Positions 34,860 through 43,462 of a stretch of DNA of 43,462 nt are shown in pieces. This stretch comes from Shewanella sp. CG12_big_fil_rev_8_21_14_0_65_47_15 (GTDB taxonomy: Bacteria; Pseudomonadota; Gammaproteobacteria; Enterobacterales; Shewanellaceae): positions 1 to 43,462 of the forward strand of contig NZ_PFGL01000030.1 in NCBI RefSeq assembly GCF_002783505.1, in the 5' to 3' direction. The notes under the pieces were generated by a model, which worked only from the letters and a program-made list of their open reading frames with translations, made no database searches and was not told the DNA's origin. A program made the translations under genes and the position numbers. Each line of letters opens with the position of its first letter. Position 1 is the first letter of the stretch.

Positions 34860-35096
34860 ATGAAACAAGTCAAAGTATTAGGTAGTGGTTGCGCTAAATG
34901 TAGTAAAACCGCCGAGATGATTGCGGATATATCAGAAGAAATGGGCATGGATGTGATTGTGAAAAAGGACACAGATCCTCAAACCCTATTGAAATTTAAA
35001 GTGATGAAAACCCCTGCAGTGGTGATCGATGGTGAGCTAGTACATAGTGGCTCAGTGCCTAGCCGCGATGATATTGAAGAATGGCTGCGGGATTAA
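34860..35096 (+). CDS. Small thioredoxin-like protein (MTH895/TM0996 type)
   Basis: A 78-residue redox-active protein. The active site is C11-A-K-C14 in VLGSGCAKCSKTAEM; the cis-Pro loop is MKTPAVVIDGELVHSG. It is a minimal thioredoxin fold, typical of this family. AAGGAAATAAT precedes the ATG. The 246-bp gap upstream contains no gene; a promoter is expected there but is not obvious. Confidence 0.9.
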   Translation: MKQVKVLGSGCAKCSKTAEMIADISEEMGMDVIVKKDTDPQTLLKFKVMKTPAVVIDGELVHSGSVPSRDDIEEWLRD

Positions 35097-35261
35097 TCGC
35101 GAAATTTAGCGAGTCAGGGCCATTCAAAGCTGTAGTCGGTCGTGATGGGGTTTTATCTAGACGAGGGATTAGAGGCTTGTTTGTGGCGTTCGGCGGTTTT
35201 GACTAAGCTCATTGGGATGATTGCGATTAAACATCTTCAATGCATCATGGGATAAAGATTA

Positions 35262-36089
35262 ATGCTTAAGCGTATGAATACATTGATTTATAGCGGGCTA
35301 ATAAGTGTGGCTCTTATGGCTTTACCGCTATGGTCCGCGCAAACACCCTCTGGGTTGATTCAGTCACTAAAAGCCGAAAATGATTGGAAAAACGCCGCCT
35401 ATATTATTCAAGCCTTCGGTGAAGTCGCCCTTAACAATGAGTATGACAATGCCAAACATGGCGTACGTAAGTGGCGCATGCCGATACGAGTATTTATCGA
35501 GCATCAAGTGGGCGATAGTGCGCTACATACTCAATTAGTACAGATGCACTTAACCCATTTAGCTGAGATCACTGGTCACGATATTCAACGGACGAATACG
35601 CCATCGGAAGCCAATATTCACTTAGTTTTTACCCGTCAATCCCAGTGGACGAGCGAAGTTGAGCGCTTAATGGGACAGAGTGCAACTAAGAATCTCCATG
35701 GTTCAGTGTGTATTGGGAAATTTGCCCTTAATGCTCAGCATGAAATTGCACGTGCTTGGATCATTATTCCCGTCGATCAAGCCAAAATGCACGGTAAGTT
35801 AGTGGCCTGTGTGGTGGAAGAAATCACCCAAGTGTTAGGTCTACCCAATGACTCTGAGAAAGTATTTCCCTCGATCTTTAACGATAAAACCCCACAGGAT
35901 TTACTGACAGGGCTCGATTATATTTTGCTTAAATTGCTCTACAGTCCAAGTATTAGTGTTGGAATGACGGCCGATGAAGCCAAGCAACCCCTGCAGACTT
36001 TGATTGGGCAATGGCTGCGTGATGGCACAGTTGCTAATGCCGATAAAACCGTGTGCCAAGGTGAGTTATACCCTTTACTAGGCTATTGA
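35262..36089 (+). CDS. DUF2927 protein, exported
   Basis: A 275-residue protein with an N-terminal signal or membrane segment (about 6-26). The body resembles DUF2927 (PF11150): KWRMPIRVFIE, then ACVVEEITQVLGLPNDSEKV and FNDKTPQDLLTGLDYILLKLLYSP. The EEITQVLGLPND stretch recalls degenerate metzincin-like helices, but I see no full zinc motif. Function unknown. The ATG at 35262 has only a weak Shine-Dalgarno. Confidence 0.75.
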   Translation: MLKRMNTLIYSGLISVALMALPLWSAQTPSGLIQSLKAENDWKNAAYIIQAFGEVALNNEYDNAKHGVRKWRMPIRVFIEHQVGDSALHTQLVQMHLTHLAEITGHDIQRTNTPSEANIHLVFTRQSQWTSEVERLMGQSATKNLHGSVCIGKFALNAQHEIARAWIIIPVDQAKMHGKLVACVVEEITQVLGLPNDSEKVFPSIFNDKTPQDLLTGLDYILLKLLYSPSISVGMTADEAKQPLQTLIGQWLRDGTVANADKTVCQGELYPLLGY

Positions 36090-36201
36090 TGGTTAAGTGT
36101 TACCTCTAACATTGGCATTGTTTGCGCTGGATGAATTAATTCTTTTTCTTTGAGGAATAAGGGCATAGTCTATATTTAGATAAACATATTGGAGGGATAC
36201 C

Positions 36202-37644
36202 ATGCGAATGACATTGCAGTTTTTAGGGGCGACAGAGGAAGTGACGGGCTCGTGTCATTTGCTCTCGGTCGATCATGAACACTTATTACTCGATTGTGGG
36301 TTGATCCAAGGTGGCAAGGCGGATGAACTGCGTAACCATGACCCCTTCGCTTTCGATCCTGAGTCTATTTCCGCCGTGGTTCTCAGCCATGCCCATATCG
36401 ACCATTCTGGGCGCTTGCCTCTGTTAGTCAAATCGGGTTTCGATGGGCCTATTTATACCCATAAGGCCACGACTGAGCTTTGCGCTATCATGCTGAAAGA
36501 TGCGGCCATGCTACAAACTCGAGATACAGAAAGAGTCAATAAAAAGCGTGCAAAACATGATCTTGACCCCCTAGAACCCCTATTTACCGTCGAAGATGCC
36601 GAGCAAGTCATTAAGCAGTTTGTGCCTCTGGAATATGGCCAAGTGACTCGGGTCATTCCCCATGTGGATGTTTGTCTATCGGATGCGGGGCATATTTTAG
36701 GGTCGGCCTTAGTCGAACTGTGGTTAGGAGAGGGGGAGGCACAGAAGAAAATTGTCTTCAGTGGCGATTTGGGCCGTGCGGGCATGCCTATCCTGCATAA
36801 TCCGACCTTAGTGGATACGGCGGATTTAGTGTTAATGGAAAGCACCTATGGCAATCGTTTTCACCGTAGCTGGGCGGACACTCTCGTCGAGTTAAAGGAG
36901 ATTTTTGCTAAGGCGGTGAACGAAAGTCATGGGAATATTTTACTGCCAGCGTTCTCGGTTGGGCGGGCTCAGGAGTTGTTATACCTGTTTCATTTATATG
37001 CCAAAGAGTGGGAGCTTTCCCGCTGGAGGATCTGCTTAGACAGCCCTATGGCCATTGAGGCGACCCGGGTTTACGTTAATAATTATCCCTTGATGGATGA
37101 GGATTTTAAGCGTTTCACCCGCCAGCATCCGGGACAACATCCACTACTATCAAATGTTGAGTTTATTCAAACGACGGAAGAATCTATCGCGCTAAATGAC
37201 GTTCATAAGGGTTTGATTATTATTGCAGGAAGCGGCATGTGTAACGGTGGGCGTATTCGCAGTCACTTTGAACATAACCTATGGCGTCCGGAATGTGATG
37301 TGATTATCTGTGGTTATCAAGCCCTTGGTACCCCTGGGCGTGCCTTAGTCGATGGGGCCGCAGAGCTGACTATCCATGGTAACAGCATAAAAGCCGCCGC
37401 TAAGTTGCACACTGTTGGGGGGCTTTCTGCCCATGCGGATCAGGCCGAGTTATTGAATTGGTACCGACACTTTGAAAACCAACCACCGCTGATCTTGGTC
37501 CACGGTGAACCCGAGGCGCAGCATGGCTTAGTAGAAGTGCTCAACCAAGATCCTAACACCAAACCCAAGGCGATAGCCATCGCCACCTATGGTGATCGAC
37601 TGGATTTAAATGCGTTACCCAAATTAGTGTGGAAAACCGCTTAA
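36202..37644 (+). CDS. Beta-CASP-like metallo-beta-lactamase-fold RNA-processing protein
   Basis: A 480-residue MBL-fold hydrolase with an RNA-specificity domain. The metal-binding HxHxDH motif is SHAHIDH (H63, H65, D67, H68). Later metal or active-site motifs are DAGHILGSA, FSGDLGR and, at the end, GGLSAHADQAE. A beta-CASP insertion (about 200-360) includes PAFSVGRAQELL and GSGMCNGGRI. Homologues of this layout are nucleases; the RNA target is unknown. GGAGG precedes the ATG. The gene ends at a very strong hairpin. Confidence 0.88.
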   Translation: MRMTLQFLGATEEVTGSCHLLSVDHEHLLLDCGLIQGGKADELRNHDPFAFDPESISAVVLSHAHIDHSGRLPLLVKSGFDGPIYTHKATTELCAIMLKDAAMLQTRDTERVNKKRAKHDLDPLEPLFTVEDAEQVIKQFVPLEYGQVTRVIPHVDVCLSDAGHILGSALVELWLGEGEAQKKIVFSGDLGRAGMPILHNPTLVDTADLVLMESTYGNRFHRSWADTLVELKEIFAKAVNESHGNILLPAFSVGRAQELLYLFHLYAKEWELSRWRICLDSPMAIEATRVYVNNYPLMDEDFKRFTRQHPGQHPLLSNVEFIQTTEESIALNDVHKGLIIIAGSGMCNGGRIRSHFEHNLWRPECDVIICGYQALGTPGRALVDGAAELTIHGNSIKAAAKLHTVGGLSAHADQAELLNWYRHFENQPPLILVHGEPEAQHGLVEVLNQDPNTKPKAIAIATYGDRLDLNALPKLVWKTA

Positions 37645-37652
37645 GTCTAGCC

Positions 37653-37693
37653 GTAACATGCTCCACACTTAGGGTGTAGAGCATGTTACTTTT
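37653..37693 (+). terminator. Terminator hairpin after the MBL gene
   Basis: GTAACATGCTC (37653-37663) pairs with GAGCATGTTAC (37679-37689), and an inner ACAC/GTGT pair lengthens the stem. TTTT follows. It also lies downstream of the convergent QEGLA gene. Confidence 0.8.
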
Positions 37694-37817
37694 AAAGTAA
37701 AATCAACGCTCTAGTTATTTCTATCAGATAAACTCAGCCAGTGTTTAACTTGTTGGGTTTTTCTTGTATTTTAAGTCGAGGCTTATCTTATTTACGCTAT
37801 CTATTAAGGGTAGAATA

Positions 37818-39173
37818 TTAGTCCGAGTTATTATCAAACTCAGTATCATCGAGTAATTCGAAGACGGGGGCGACATTGGGTACGTCTTTAAATAAGCGGG
37901 TAAAGTGACGTTGCACCCCTTTTAAGTCTATTCCCGCTAAGCCAGAAGCGAAGCCAAACCAAGCATAGAGACCGCTAAAGTTATCGAACATGGGCGGTAA
38001 ATATTTCGGTGGGGTAATAATCTCCTCTTGGCAGGCTTGATACAGCACAGGAATGTCTTCGATTGCTAATTTTCCTAAGAACAACATAGGGATAAGCTCA
38101 GGCAGACCAGATGTGATCGCACTACGAATGAAGTTAATGTTTTCGACATAGCCACGCACGTAGGAGATGTCTTTGGTAAAAAAACTGCCTCCTTCAACCA
38201 TGCCACCTCGGAAGACCCTTTGGGTCACACGATAGCTATCCTTTGCACTTAAATTTAACCCTCTGAAATAGTTAAAAACGTCGATAAAATCCGCCCCATT
38301 TTCAGCCATATCCACGGCGGCAACACGGTCACTAATACGGCGGGCACGGCCAGGATTCGAACTTAGGGTGAGCATTTCGAGTAATACGGCTAGGCCTTCC
38401 TGGGTCGCAGCAACACGGGGTGAGCCGACACTGAGCCAAGTGGCATGGGGTTGTGCTCGGCCATTGAGGGTTGTGCCGACATGCACCCAACCTTCGTGAA
38501 CTTCGTACACGTTGAGATCCGACTCGCTAAACATGGCTTTACTATTGAGTTTTACCGTATCTCCCCCCACAGCGGCATCCGAGACAATACCGTCACTGAG
38601 GCGCACCCGCATATCATCGCTATGGAAGTATTTCTCTAATCGTTGGCTAAGCACATGCACGGCTTCTGGAGCAGTAATAATTTTGGGATGGTGTTTATTC
38701 ATATGCCGCGCCGCGGGCAGAGAAAAAATATAGCTGAGTTTATCGCCCAATTGGCGCAGGGTATGGCGATCGCCATGCAATTTGTGGTTAGCACTGCCGT
38801 ATAATTCTTGGCTGAACTTGCCAAAAGTCGGGGTTCCTCTATGGCCCAACATATCCACAACCAGGCGATATTGATCGACGTTAGCGACTAATATCTTGCC
38901 GAGTTTATCCCGTTTACCTAAACGTCTATGGATATCCTGTTTGAGGGAGGTGAGTTCTGCTTGAGTTTTAATGGGATCGAAAGGCAAGGCAATGTTTTGA
39001 TAGAAATCTTGCTTAATGGCTGGCAGAGCCGTGCCTTTACCCGACAGAAAACGTTCTTCCATCTCCCTTGGCCATTTGATGGCATCTAAGATTTTTATTG
39101 GTGTTTGGATGCGAATTAATTCATCGGAAAAACGGCGTAGATCTTGTTGATATTGGGCTAACGACTCAGACAT
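37818..39173 (-). CDS. QEGLA-motif protein (DUF1704, flavohemoglobin-modulating family)
   Basis: A 451-residue protein with the TIGR02421/DUF1704 signature. The motif EVHEGWVHVGTTLNGRAQ, with a His-Glu...His pair, and AATQEGLAVLLEM (QEGLA) are both present. The family is related to tyrosine-targeting metallopeptidases, and members have been linked to flavohemoglobin expression. GGATATACGGGA lies before the start. It is monocistronic and convergent with the MBL gene. Confidence 0.88.
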   Translation of the reverse strand: MSESLAQYQQDLRRFSDELIRIQTPIKILDAIKWPREMEERFLSGKGTALPAIKQDFYQNIALPFDPIKTQAELTSLKQDIHRRLGKRDKLGKILVANVDQYRLVVDMLGHRGTPTFGKFSQELYGSANHKLHGDRHTLRQLGDKLSYIFSLPAARHMNKHHPKIITAPEAVHVLSQRLEKYFHSDDMRVRLSDGIVSDAAVGGDTVKLNSKAMFSESDLNVYEVHEGWVHVGTTLNGRAQPHATWLSVGSPRVAATQEGLAVLLEMLTLSSNPGRARRISDRVAAVDMAENGADFIDVFNYFRGLNLSAKDSYRVTQRVFRGGMVEGGSFFTKDISYVRGYVENINFIRSAITSGLPELIPMLFLGKLAIEDIPVLYQACQEEIITPPKYLPPMFDNFSGLYAWFGFASGLAGIDLKGVQRHFTRLFKDVPNVAPVFELLDDTEFDNNSD

Positions 39174-39449
39174 TCCCGTATATCCTGCAGGTAATTTCAG
39201 CGAGAGATGTGGCTAATCATAGCCTTAAACCTTATTTATTCATATTGATTCGCGGGCTAGCTGAGAAAATATACCGATTACATAAATTAACTGTTATCGG
39301 TTTTGTGAATCATTTTGGTGCACTTGTGACTATTTTAGCGCTGCGCGCATTGGATATAAATTAGTAACTATTTGTTTAATATTATTTTATTGATATGGCA
39401 TTAAAGCTGCTTTGTTCTGGACTTAGGAATCGATTGATTGGAGTTAAAC

Positions 39450-40412
39450 ATGGCAGCGATGAGTTATTTGAGTGTGATCGAGCGGTATCACGAATACGAA
39501 GCCACAGTGCATGAACTCATGGAATCGATTCTTACTGGGATTGCCGATGCCGAGTTATTTAAACAACCTAAGGTCGATGTCAAAGCGATGAAAGGAATCG
39601 CGAAGAGCTATCCCTTTGTCGAGCTGATGTATTTACTCGATAGCCAAGGATTGCAGATAAGCCAAAACATCGCCGTGGTAGACCACCAAATTGAGTTAAT
39701 TCCGTTAGGTGGCAATCGTGATCGCAGTCAACGACCCTATTTCATTAATCGTGATGAGTCCGATGGCGTGAACATTACACGTCCCTATTTATCCAATGCC
39801 AGTGGTAATTTATGCCTTTCCGCCTCTTTAGCGATTTATCAACAGGGGCAAAAGCTGGGCTACTTAGTGGTGGATGTGGACTTGACCCGTTTGATTGAAT
39901 TTATGATGGGCGACAGTGCACGGCGGCGAGTGACGCCGGCATTTAAAGCGGTTTATGGCGTAATAGTGGCCGGGTTGTTTGTGCTAGTCACTGTATTACT
40001 CTGGACCGCATTGCGGGATATTTACGGACTCTTTACGGTCGAGCGGATTGGCCAAGATCCACTGCAACCCTTTGGGATCATTATTTTTATGACGCTGGCT
40101 TTAGCGATTTTTGATCTTGGGAAAACGATTCTCGAAGAAGAAGTCCTAATGCATAAAGATATCTTTCGCCACAGCTCAACACGGCGAACCATTACGCGGT
40201 TTGTTTCTACTATCCTCATTGCCATTTCCATTGAGGCGCTATTGACTATGTTCAAGGCGTCACTCGGTGAGAAACAATATATTGAACCCGCGATCTGGAT
40301 GATGTTAGCCGTAGTCGGTTTACTCGTAGGATTAGGTGCTTACGTTTACTTAGGCGCTAAGGCCGAATGGTTACTGATTAAAACGCAAGCCTATAAAAGC
40401 GGTAAAAAGTGA
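39450..40412 (+). CDS. PDC (Cache-type) sensor domain membrane protein
   Basis: A 320-residue membrane protein. Residues about 25-160 form a PDC/Cache-like ligand-sensing domain (YLLDSQGLQISQNI, RDRSQRPYF, GNLCLSASLAIYQQ, KLGYLVVDVDLTRL), although there is no clear first membrane anchor. Four membrane helices follow (about 177-200, 220-240, 255-275 and 288-310). There is no kinase, GGDEF or methyl-accepting domain, so the signalling output is unknown. The ATG at 39450 has GGAG 6 nt upstream and is preferred to the TTG at 39438. Confidence 0.78.
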   Translation: MAAMSYLSVIERYHEYEATVHELMESILTGIADAELFKQPKVDVKAMKGIAKSYPFVELMYLLDSQGLQISQNIAVVDHQIELIPLGGNRDRSQRPYFINRDESDGVNITRPYLSNASGNLCLSASLAIYQQGQKLGYLVVDVDLTRLIEFMMGDSARRRVTPAFKAVYGVIVAGLFVLVTVLLWTALRDIYGLFTVERIGQDPLQPFGIIIFMTLALAIFDLGKTILEEEVLMHKDIFRHSSTRRTITRFVSTILIAISIEALLTMFKASLGEKQYIEPAIWMMLAVVGLLVGLGAYVYLGAKAEWLLIKTQAYKSGKK

Positions 40413-40464
40413 CCGTGAGGCGGTAGCGTTAAAGGTGGTGAATAAGAGGATTAAAACAAAGTCA

Positions 40465-40487
40465 CACCCAGCACTGAGGGCTGGGTG
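40465..40487. terminator. Hairpin between the PDC-sensor and PA3496-family genes
   Basis: CACCCAGC pairs with GCTGGGTG across a 7-nt loop, between convergent genes. Only a weak T-rich stretch follows on the minus strand, so it is a probable rather than certain terminator. Confidence 0.5.
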
Positions 40488-40598
40488 AGATATTAGGCCT
40501 GAGAGTGGACACGAAACTTTGCGAGTTCCAAGTGAATCATCCGCAATTTAACGCAGTATCACTATAATTTTGCCCACTAGATACTGAGATCAAATAGG

Positions 40599-40775
40599 CT
40601 AGAAAAAATCGTCATCTCCTAATGCACGTTTTAACTCCGCCCGTTCGAGGTAGTCTTCTAAACGTTTTTTGACTTCACGTCTATGTTGCATTGCCTCTGC
40701 GGCTTTGCTGTTTCTCGGTGTGGTCATTGCCTCAAGTTCAGTATCGTTGGGCACGACTTCAGTAATATGAGCCAT
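40599..40775 (-). CDS. PA3496-family small protein
   Basis: A 58-residue protein. It starts MAHITEVVPNDTELE and ends RREVKKRLEDYLERAELKRA, then LGDDDFF. The C-terminal R-R-x-x-E-x-Y-L-E-x-x-x-L-x-x-x-L-x-D pattern is that of the PA3496 family, described as putative envelope-integrity proteins. GAGG is about 8 nt before the ATG. No signal peptide is seen. Confidence 0.75.
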   Translation of the reverse strand: MAHITEVVPNDTELEAMTTPRNSKAAEAMQHRREVKKRLEDYLERAELKRALGDDDFF

Positions 40776-41088
40776 AACGAATTCCTCTTGTTGTTCCTAC
40801 CGACTTTCTATCTAAAAAGAATGTGCTAGAAAAGCAAAAAATTTTGTGAATCAGAGTAAAATTTTCTTCCCGTTGTGAAGGCCTGTGGGCCAGGATAGTG
40901 GTAGGAGCAATGATGGATGATTTACACTTAATTTAGTTTATGCTTATTTTGTGATTAAGCGCATAACTCTGTCATTTTGTTCCTGTATTAATTCCTACTT
41001 AAATAGTAGGACAACTTGAATTTAGCAAGGGTTCGAACAACACTTGAATAAGTAATTATTATTCACTTTAGCTAGGGAATGGGCGTAT
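40776..41088. other. Gene-free leader of the sensor-kinase operon
   Basis: This 313-bp AT-rich gap contains no gene. It holds the palindrome at 40993-41011 and two near-repeats of ACTTGAAT (about 41014 and 41043). A TATTAT at 41057-41062 may be a -10. Confidence 0.45.
40993..41011. promoter_or_regulatory. Palindrome upstream of the CHASE sensor kinase
   Basis: TCCTACT (40993-40999) and AGTAGGA (41005-41011) are perfect inverted arms around TAAAT, 78 bp before the start codon. It is a possible operator. Confidence 0.5.
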
Positions 41089-43242
41089 ATGTACAAGGAT
41101 GATTTTCCTGAATCTTTCGATTCCCCTAAGAACTACTATTTTAGTGTACTCAGTTCAAGCTGGCTGATGGTGCTTGCCATGTTGTTTTTCATTGGAATTT
41201 CCTGGTATGCCCTCGAGGAATATTTTAGGGACCGTGGTGAAGAGCGTTTCAACAACAGTGTGCAAGAGCTGACCGAAGCCGTAAACCACAGGATGGTTGC
41301 CTATGAACAAGTGCTACGGGGAGGTATTGGGCTTTTTCTTTCCTCAAACGGCGTCACACGCCAAGAATGGCAAACCTATATTATTAACGCTCGCTTAGGT
41401 GAGTATTATCCCGGTATTCAAGGGATTGGATATGCAGAAATTTTAACGCCAGCGAATGTAGAGGAGCATGTTAAGCAAATTCAAGCAGAAGGGTTTAATG
41501 AATATAAGATTTACCCAGAAGGAGAGCGGGAACTTTACTGTGCGATCAACTATTTAGAGCCTTTCGATTGGCGTAATCAACGGGCCTTTGGTTACGATAT
41601 GTGCTCCGAACCCATTCGCCGCGCCGCGATCTTGAGTGCGATAGCTTCGGGTATGCCAACGATTTCGGGAAAAGTCACCTTAGTGCAGGAAACCGCCGAT
41701 GATACTCAGTCGGGCTTCTTAATGTATTTACCGCTATATCGAAGTTTAGCCACGACAGAGGCGGAGCGAAAACAGCAAGCCACTGGCCTAGTTTATGCGG
41801 CATTTCGAATGAATGACCTAATGCAAGGGATCATGGGCAATCGTTTTTCAGGCTTGAAACTCGCCATTTATGATGGTGGCAATCCCAGTAACGCCAATTT
41901 GATGTTCTCCAGCAGCAAAAAGCTGCCATCGACCCAAGACATTTTTTATAAATCGCAAACGGAGATGATAGAAGGGCAAGCTTGGCGTTTGGATATTTCT
42001 TCCCAGTCACGTTTTATTTCGAGTTCAGAACAGGTTCAAAGTATTTGGTTGCAGGTGATTGGCTGCGGTTTTGTGCTGGCCTTGTTTTATTCGGTCGTTG
42101 TGATGGCGCGTAATCGCTATCAAGAATCGATGTTAACTACGGAGTTGATTGCAAACGAAAAGCGCTTCCGTCTGGTGATTGAAGCCTCACCCAGCGCACT
42201 GTTTATGGTGGATAAGTCTGGTGTTATTACCTTAGTCAACACCCATGCCGAGCGCCTCTTTGGTTATGCGAGGGACGAATTGCTTGGGCGATCTATCAAT
42301 ATGCTATTGCCTGAAGCTTTACGGGGCGCCCATCAGCAGCATATGAGTAATTACCTAGTGCAACCTATTGCCAAAAATATGTCGATGCGGGACGACCTGT
42401 TTGGTTGCTGTAAAGATGGTACTCGTTTAGCCATCGAAGTGGGGCTAACCCCCATCCATTTCAGCAATGGTGTTTCTATTCTGGCAACGATTAATAATGT
42501 GTCCGAGCGTAAACGTATTGAAATTCAGCGTGCTGAGCATACAAAGGAGCTTGAACGTATCAATCAAGAGTTAGATCGTTTCGCTTACATTGCGTCCCAC
42601 GATTTGAAATCACCCCTGAGGGGAATAGAACAACTGACGAGTTGGTTATCGGAAGATCTTGCTGATAATACTAACGAAAATGTTCAAAAGTATTTAGGTT
42701 TGATCCAGAGCCGCATTCATCGAATGGTGTTATTGCTCGATGGCTTGTTAATGTTTTCCCGTATTGGTCGGGTAGATACTGAAATTGTTGAGGTGAATAC
42801 TAAGCAACTGATGGAAGATATGTTTGCGTTAGTTGCACCGCCACAGGGATTTGAATTAGTTCTCGAAGGTGGCTTTCCTCAATTTAAAACGGTCAAAACT
42901 TTATTGGAATTAGTCGTAAGGAATCTGATGAGCAATGCCATTAAACACCACGATAAGGAGCAGGGTGTCATAAGAGTGCAATGCGAGCAGAGGGATGAGC
43001 AGTATTGGTTTAGCGTGATTGACGATGGCCCTGGTATTTCTAACGCTTATCATGGGAAAGTGTTTGAAATGTTTCAAACACTTAGGCCTAGAGATGAAGT
43101 CGAAGGCAGCGGTTTAGGCCTATCTCTAGTGAAAAAAACCGTAGAGAGTCTCGGTGGTAAGGTCCAACTAAAGTCTGATGGGCGGGGTTGCTGCTTCCAG
43201 TTTAGTTGGCCTATGCGAATTGTCGACAAGGAGGTGTTATGA
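41089..43242 (+). CDS. CHASE-PAS hybrid-type sensor histidine kinase
   Basis: A 717-residue membrane sensor kinase. TM1 is at about 21-43. A periplasmic CHASE domain is at about 70-290 (GIGLFLSSNGVTRQEWQTYI, YPGIQGIGYAEI, FDWRNQRAFGYDMCSEPIRR). TM2 is at about 320-343, a PAS domain at about 358-475 (FRLVIEASPSALFMVDKSG), then HisKA with the phosphorylated His504 (ASHDLKSPLRGIEQ) and an HATPase with NLMSNAIKHHDKE (N box), DDGPGI and GSGLGLSLV. The signal is unknown; some CHASE domains bind cytokinin-like ligands. It overlaps the response-regulator gene by 4 nt (ATGA), so the two were made as a pair. Confidence 0.92.
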   Translation: MYKDDFPESFDSPKNYYFSVLSSSWLMVLAMLFFIGISWYALEEYFRDRGEERFNNSVQELTEAVNHRMVAYEQVLRGGIGLFLSSNGVTRQEWQTYIINARLGEYYPGIQGIGYAEILTPANVEEHVKQIQAEGFNEYKIYPEGERELYCAINYLEPFDWRNQRAFGYDMCSEPIRRAAILSAIASGMPTISGKVTLVQETADDTQSGFLMYLPLYRSLATTEAERKQQATGLVYAAFRMNDLMQGIMGNRFSGLKLAIYDGGNPSNANLMFSSSKKLPSTQDIFYKSQTEMIEGQAWRLDISSQSRFISSSEQVQSIWLQVIGCGFVLALFYSVVVMARNRYQESMLTTELIANEKRFRLVIEASPSALFMVDKSGVITLVNTHAERLFGYARDELLGRSINMLLPEALRGAHQQHMSNYLVQPIAKNMSMRDDLFGCCKDGTRLAIEVGLTPIHFSNGVSILATINNVSERKRIEIQRAEHTKELERINQELDRFAYIASHDLKSPLRGIEQLTSWLSEDLADNTNENVQKYLGLIQSRIHRMVLLLDGLLMFSRIGRVDTEIVEVNTKQLMEDMFALVAPPQGFELVLEGGFPQFKTVKTLLELVVRNLMSNAIKHHDKEQGVIRVQCEQRDEQYWFSVIDDGPGISNAYHGKVFEMFQTLRPRDEVEGSGLGLSLVKKTVESLGGKVQLKSDGRGCCFQFSWPMRIVDKEVL

Positions 43243-43415
43243 GCAGCAGCGATAGTTACAACCAAGTGATGATTTTACTCGTCGATGATGATGATGTGGA
43301 TTATATGGCGGTGCAAAGGGCGATGAGGCAACTGCGCCTATTGAACCCCCTGATACGGGCTCGAGATGGGTTGGAGGCGTTGAGCATTCTCACGAATCCA
43401 GGAGGCTGTTCATAA
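43239..43415 (+). pseudogene. Response regulator truncated by an IS256-type insertion
   Basis: A CheY-like receiver start: MILLVDDDDVDYMAVQRAMR, with the acidic Asp cluster, then RARDGLEALSIL. At codon 56 the frame runs into an IS end (from 43405) and stops after three foreign codons. Only 58 residues are made; the phospho-accepting Asp strand (about residue 65-70) and the rest of the fold are missing, so it cannot work as a receiver. AAGGAGG lies before the ATG. The remainder, if any, lies beyond the window on the far side of the IS. Confidence 0.85.
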
Positions 43416-43462
43416 TTCTGTGTCAGGTTAATTTCACAGATCGATATGGTTTTCTAAGCGTC
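43405..43462 (+). mobile_element. Left end of an IS256-type insertion sequence (continues past the window)
   Basis: The end begins GCTGTTCATAATTCTGTGTC, resembling the CATAATTCTGTGT-type ends of the IS256 family. It interrupts a response-regulator gene, and a near-identical stretch occurs at 15036-15078. The transposase would lie to the right, outside the window. Confidence 0.75.

Overview
The window looks like a chromosomal segment of a Shewanella-type gammaproteobacterium. This rests on gene content: a uvrA / MFS / ssb block, a ubiD-fre pair, a DUF3012 lipoprotein, a czcCBA metal efflux operon next to an antibiotic-biosynthesis-monooxygenase gene and mscL, and a QEGLA-motif protein. The assignment comes from recognised protein families and remembered gene order, not from a database search.

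Layout. 1-9 kb is housekeeping: deaD, an M28 peptidase lipoprotein and uvrA on the minus strand, then a YajR-type MFS carrier and ssb on the plus strand. 9.3-11.3 kb holds an unusual lipoprotein with MORN-like repeats and a coiled coil. 11.34-15.52 kb is accessory DNA: an AT-rich three-gene operon (HigB-like toxin, HigA antitoxin fused to an ImmA/IrrE metallopeptidase, and a Beta-family protein) bracketed by two inverted copies of a dispersed repeat. 15.5-21.6 kb returns to core genes: fre, ubiD, a DUF6515 protein, an SDR enzyme, an accB-like gene, aroQ, arfB, a STAS/SEC14-like protein and a DUF3012 lipoprotein. 21.7-28.5 kb is a metal-efflux locus led by a Cys-rich secreted protein behind a (CCGTTAT)x8 tract, then czcC, czcB and czcA. 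28.6-29.2 kb is a monooxygenase gene broken by a 265-bp MITE. 29.3-33.6 kb holds mscL and a LysR regulator divergent from an EmrA/EmrB-type efflux pair. 33.7-40.8 kb is small metabolic and envelope genes (ElaA, ABM, thioredoxin-like, DUF2927, a beta-CASP-like MBL protein, QEGLA protein, PDC sensor, PA3496 family). 41-43.4 kb is a CHASE-PAS histidine kinase followed by a response regulator cut off by an IS256-type insertion end.

The best candidate for an undescribed system is 12.32-15.05 kb. Toxin and antitoxin overlap by ATGA, the antitoxin carries its own HExxH protease domain, and the third gene is of unknown function. Two 17-bp palindromes, centred 50 bp apart, precede the operon, and the second covers the toxin ribosome-binding site. 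A model consistent with this is a protease-coupled toxin-antitoxin or phage-defence unit, but the function is inferred only.

Other notable points: the accB-like gene encodes Gly where the biotinyl lysine of the EAMKM motif should be, and no accC follows it; mobile DNA has broken two genes (the monooxygenase and the response regulator); and a near-identical IS end also forms the last codons of the Beta-family gene.
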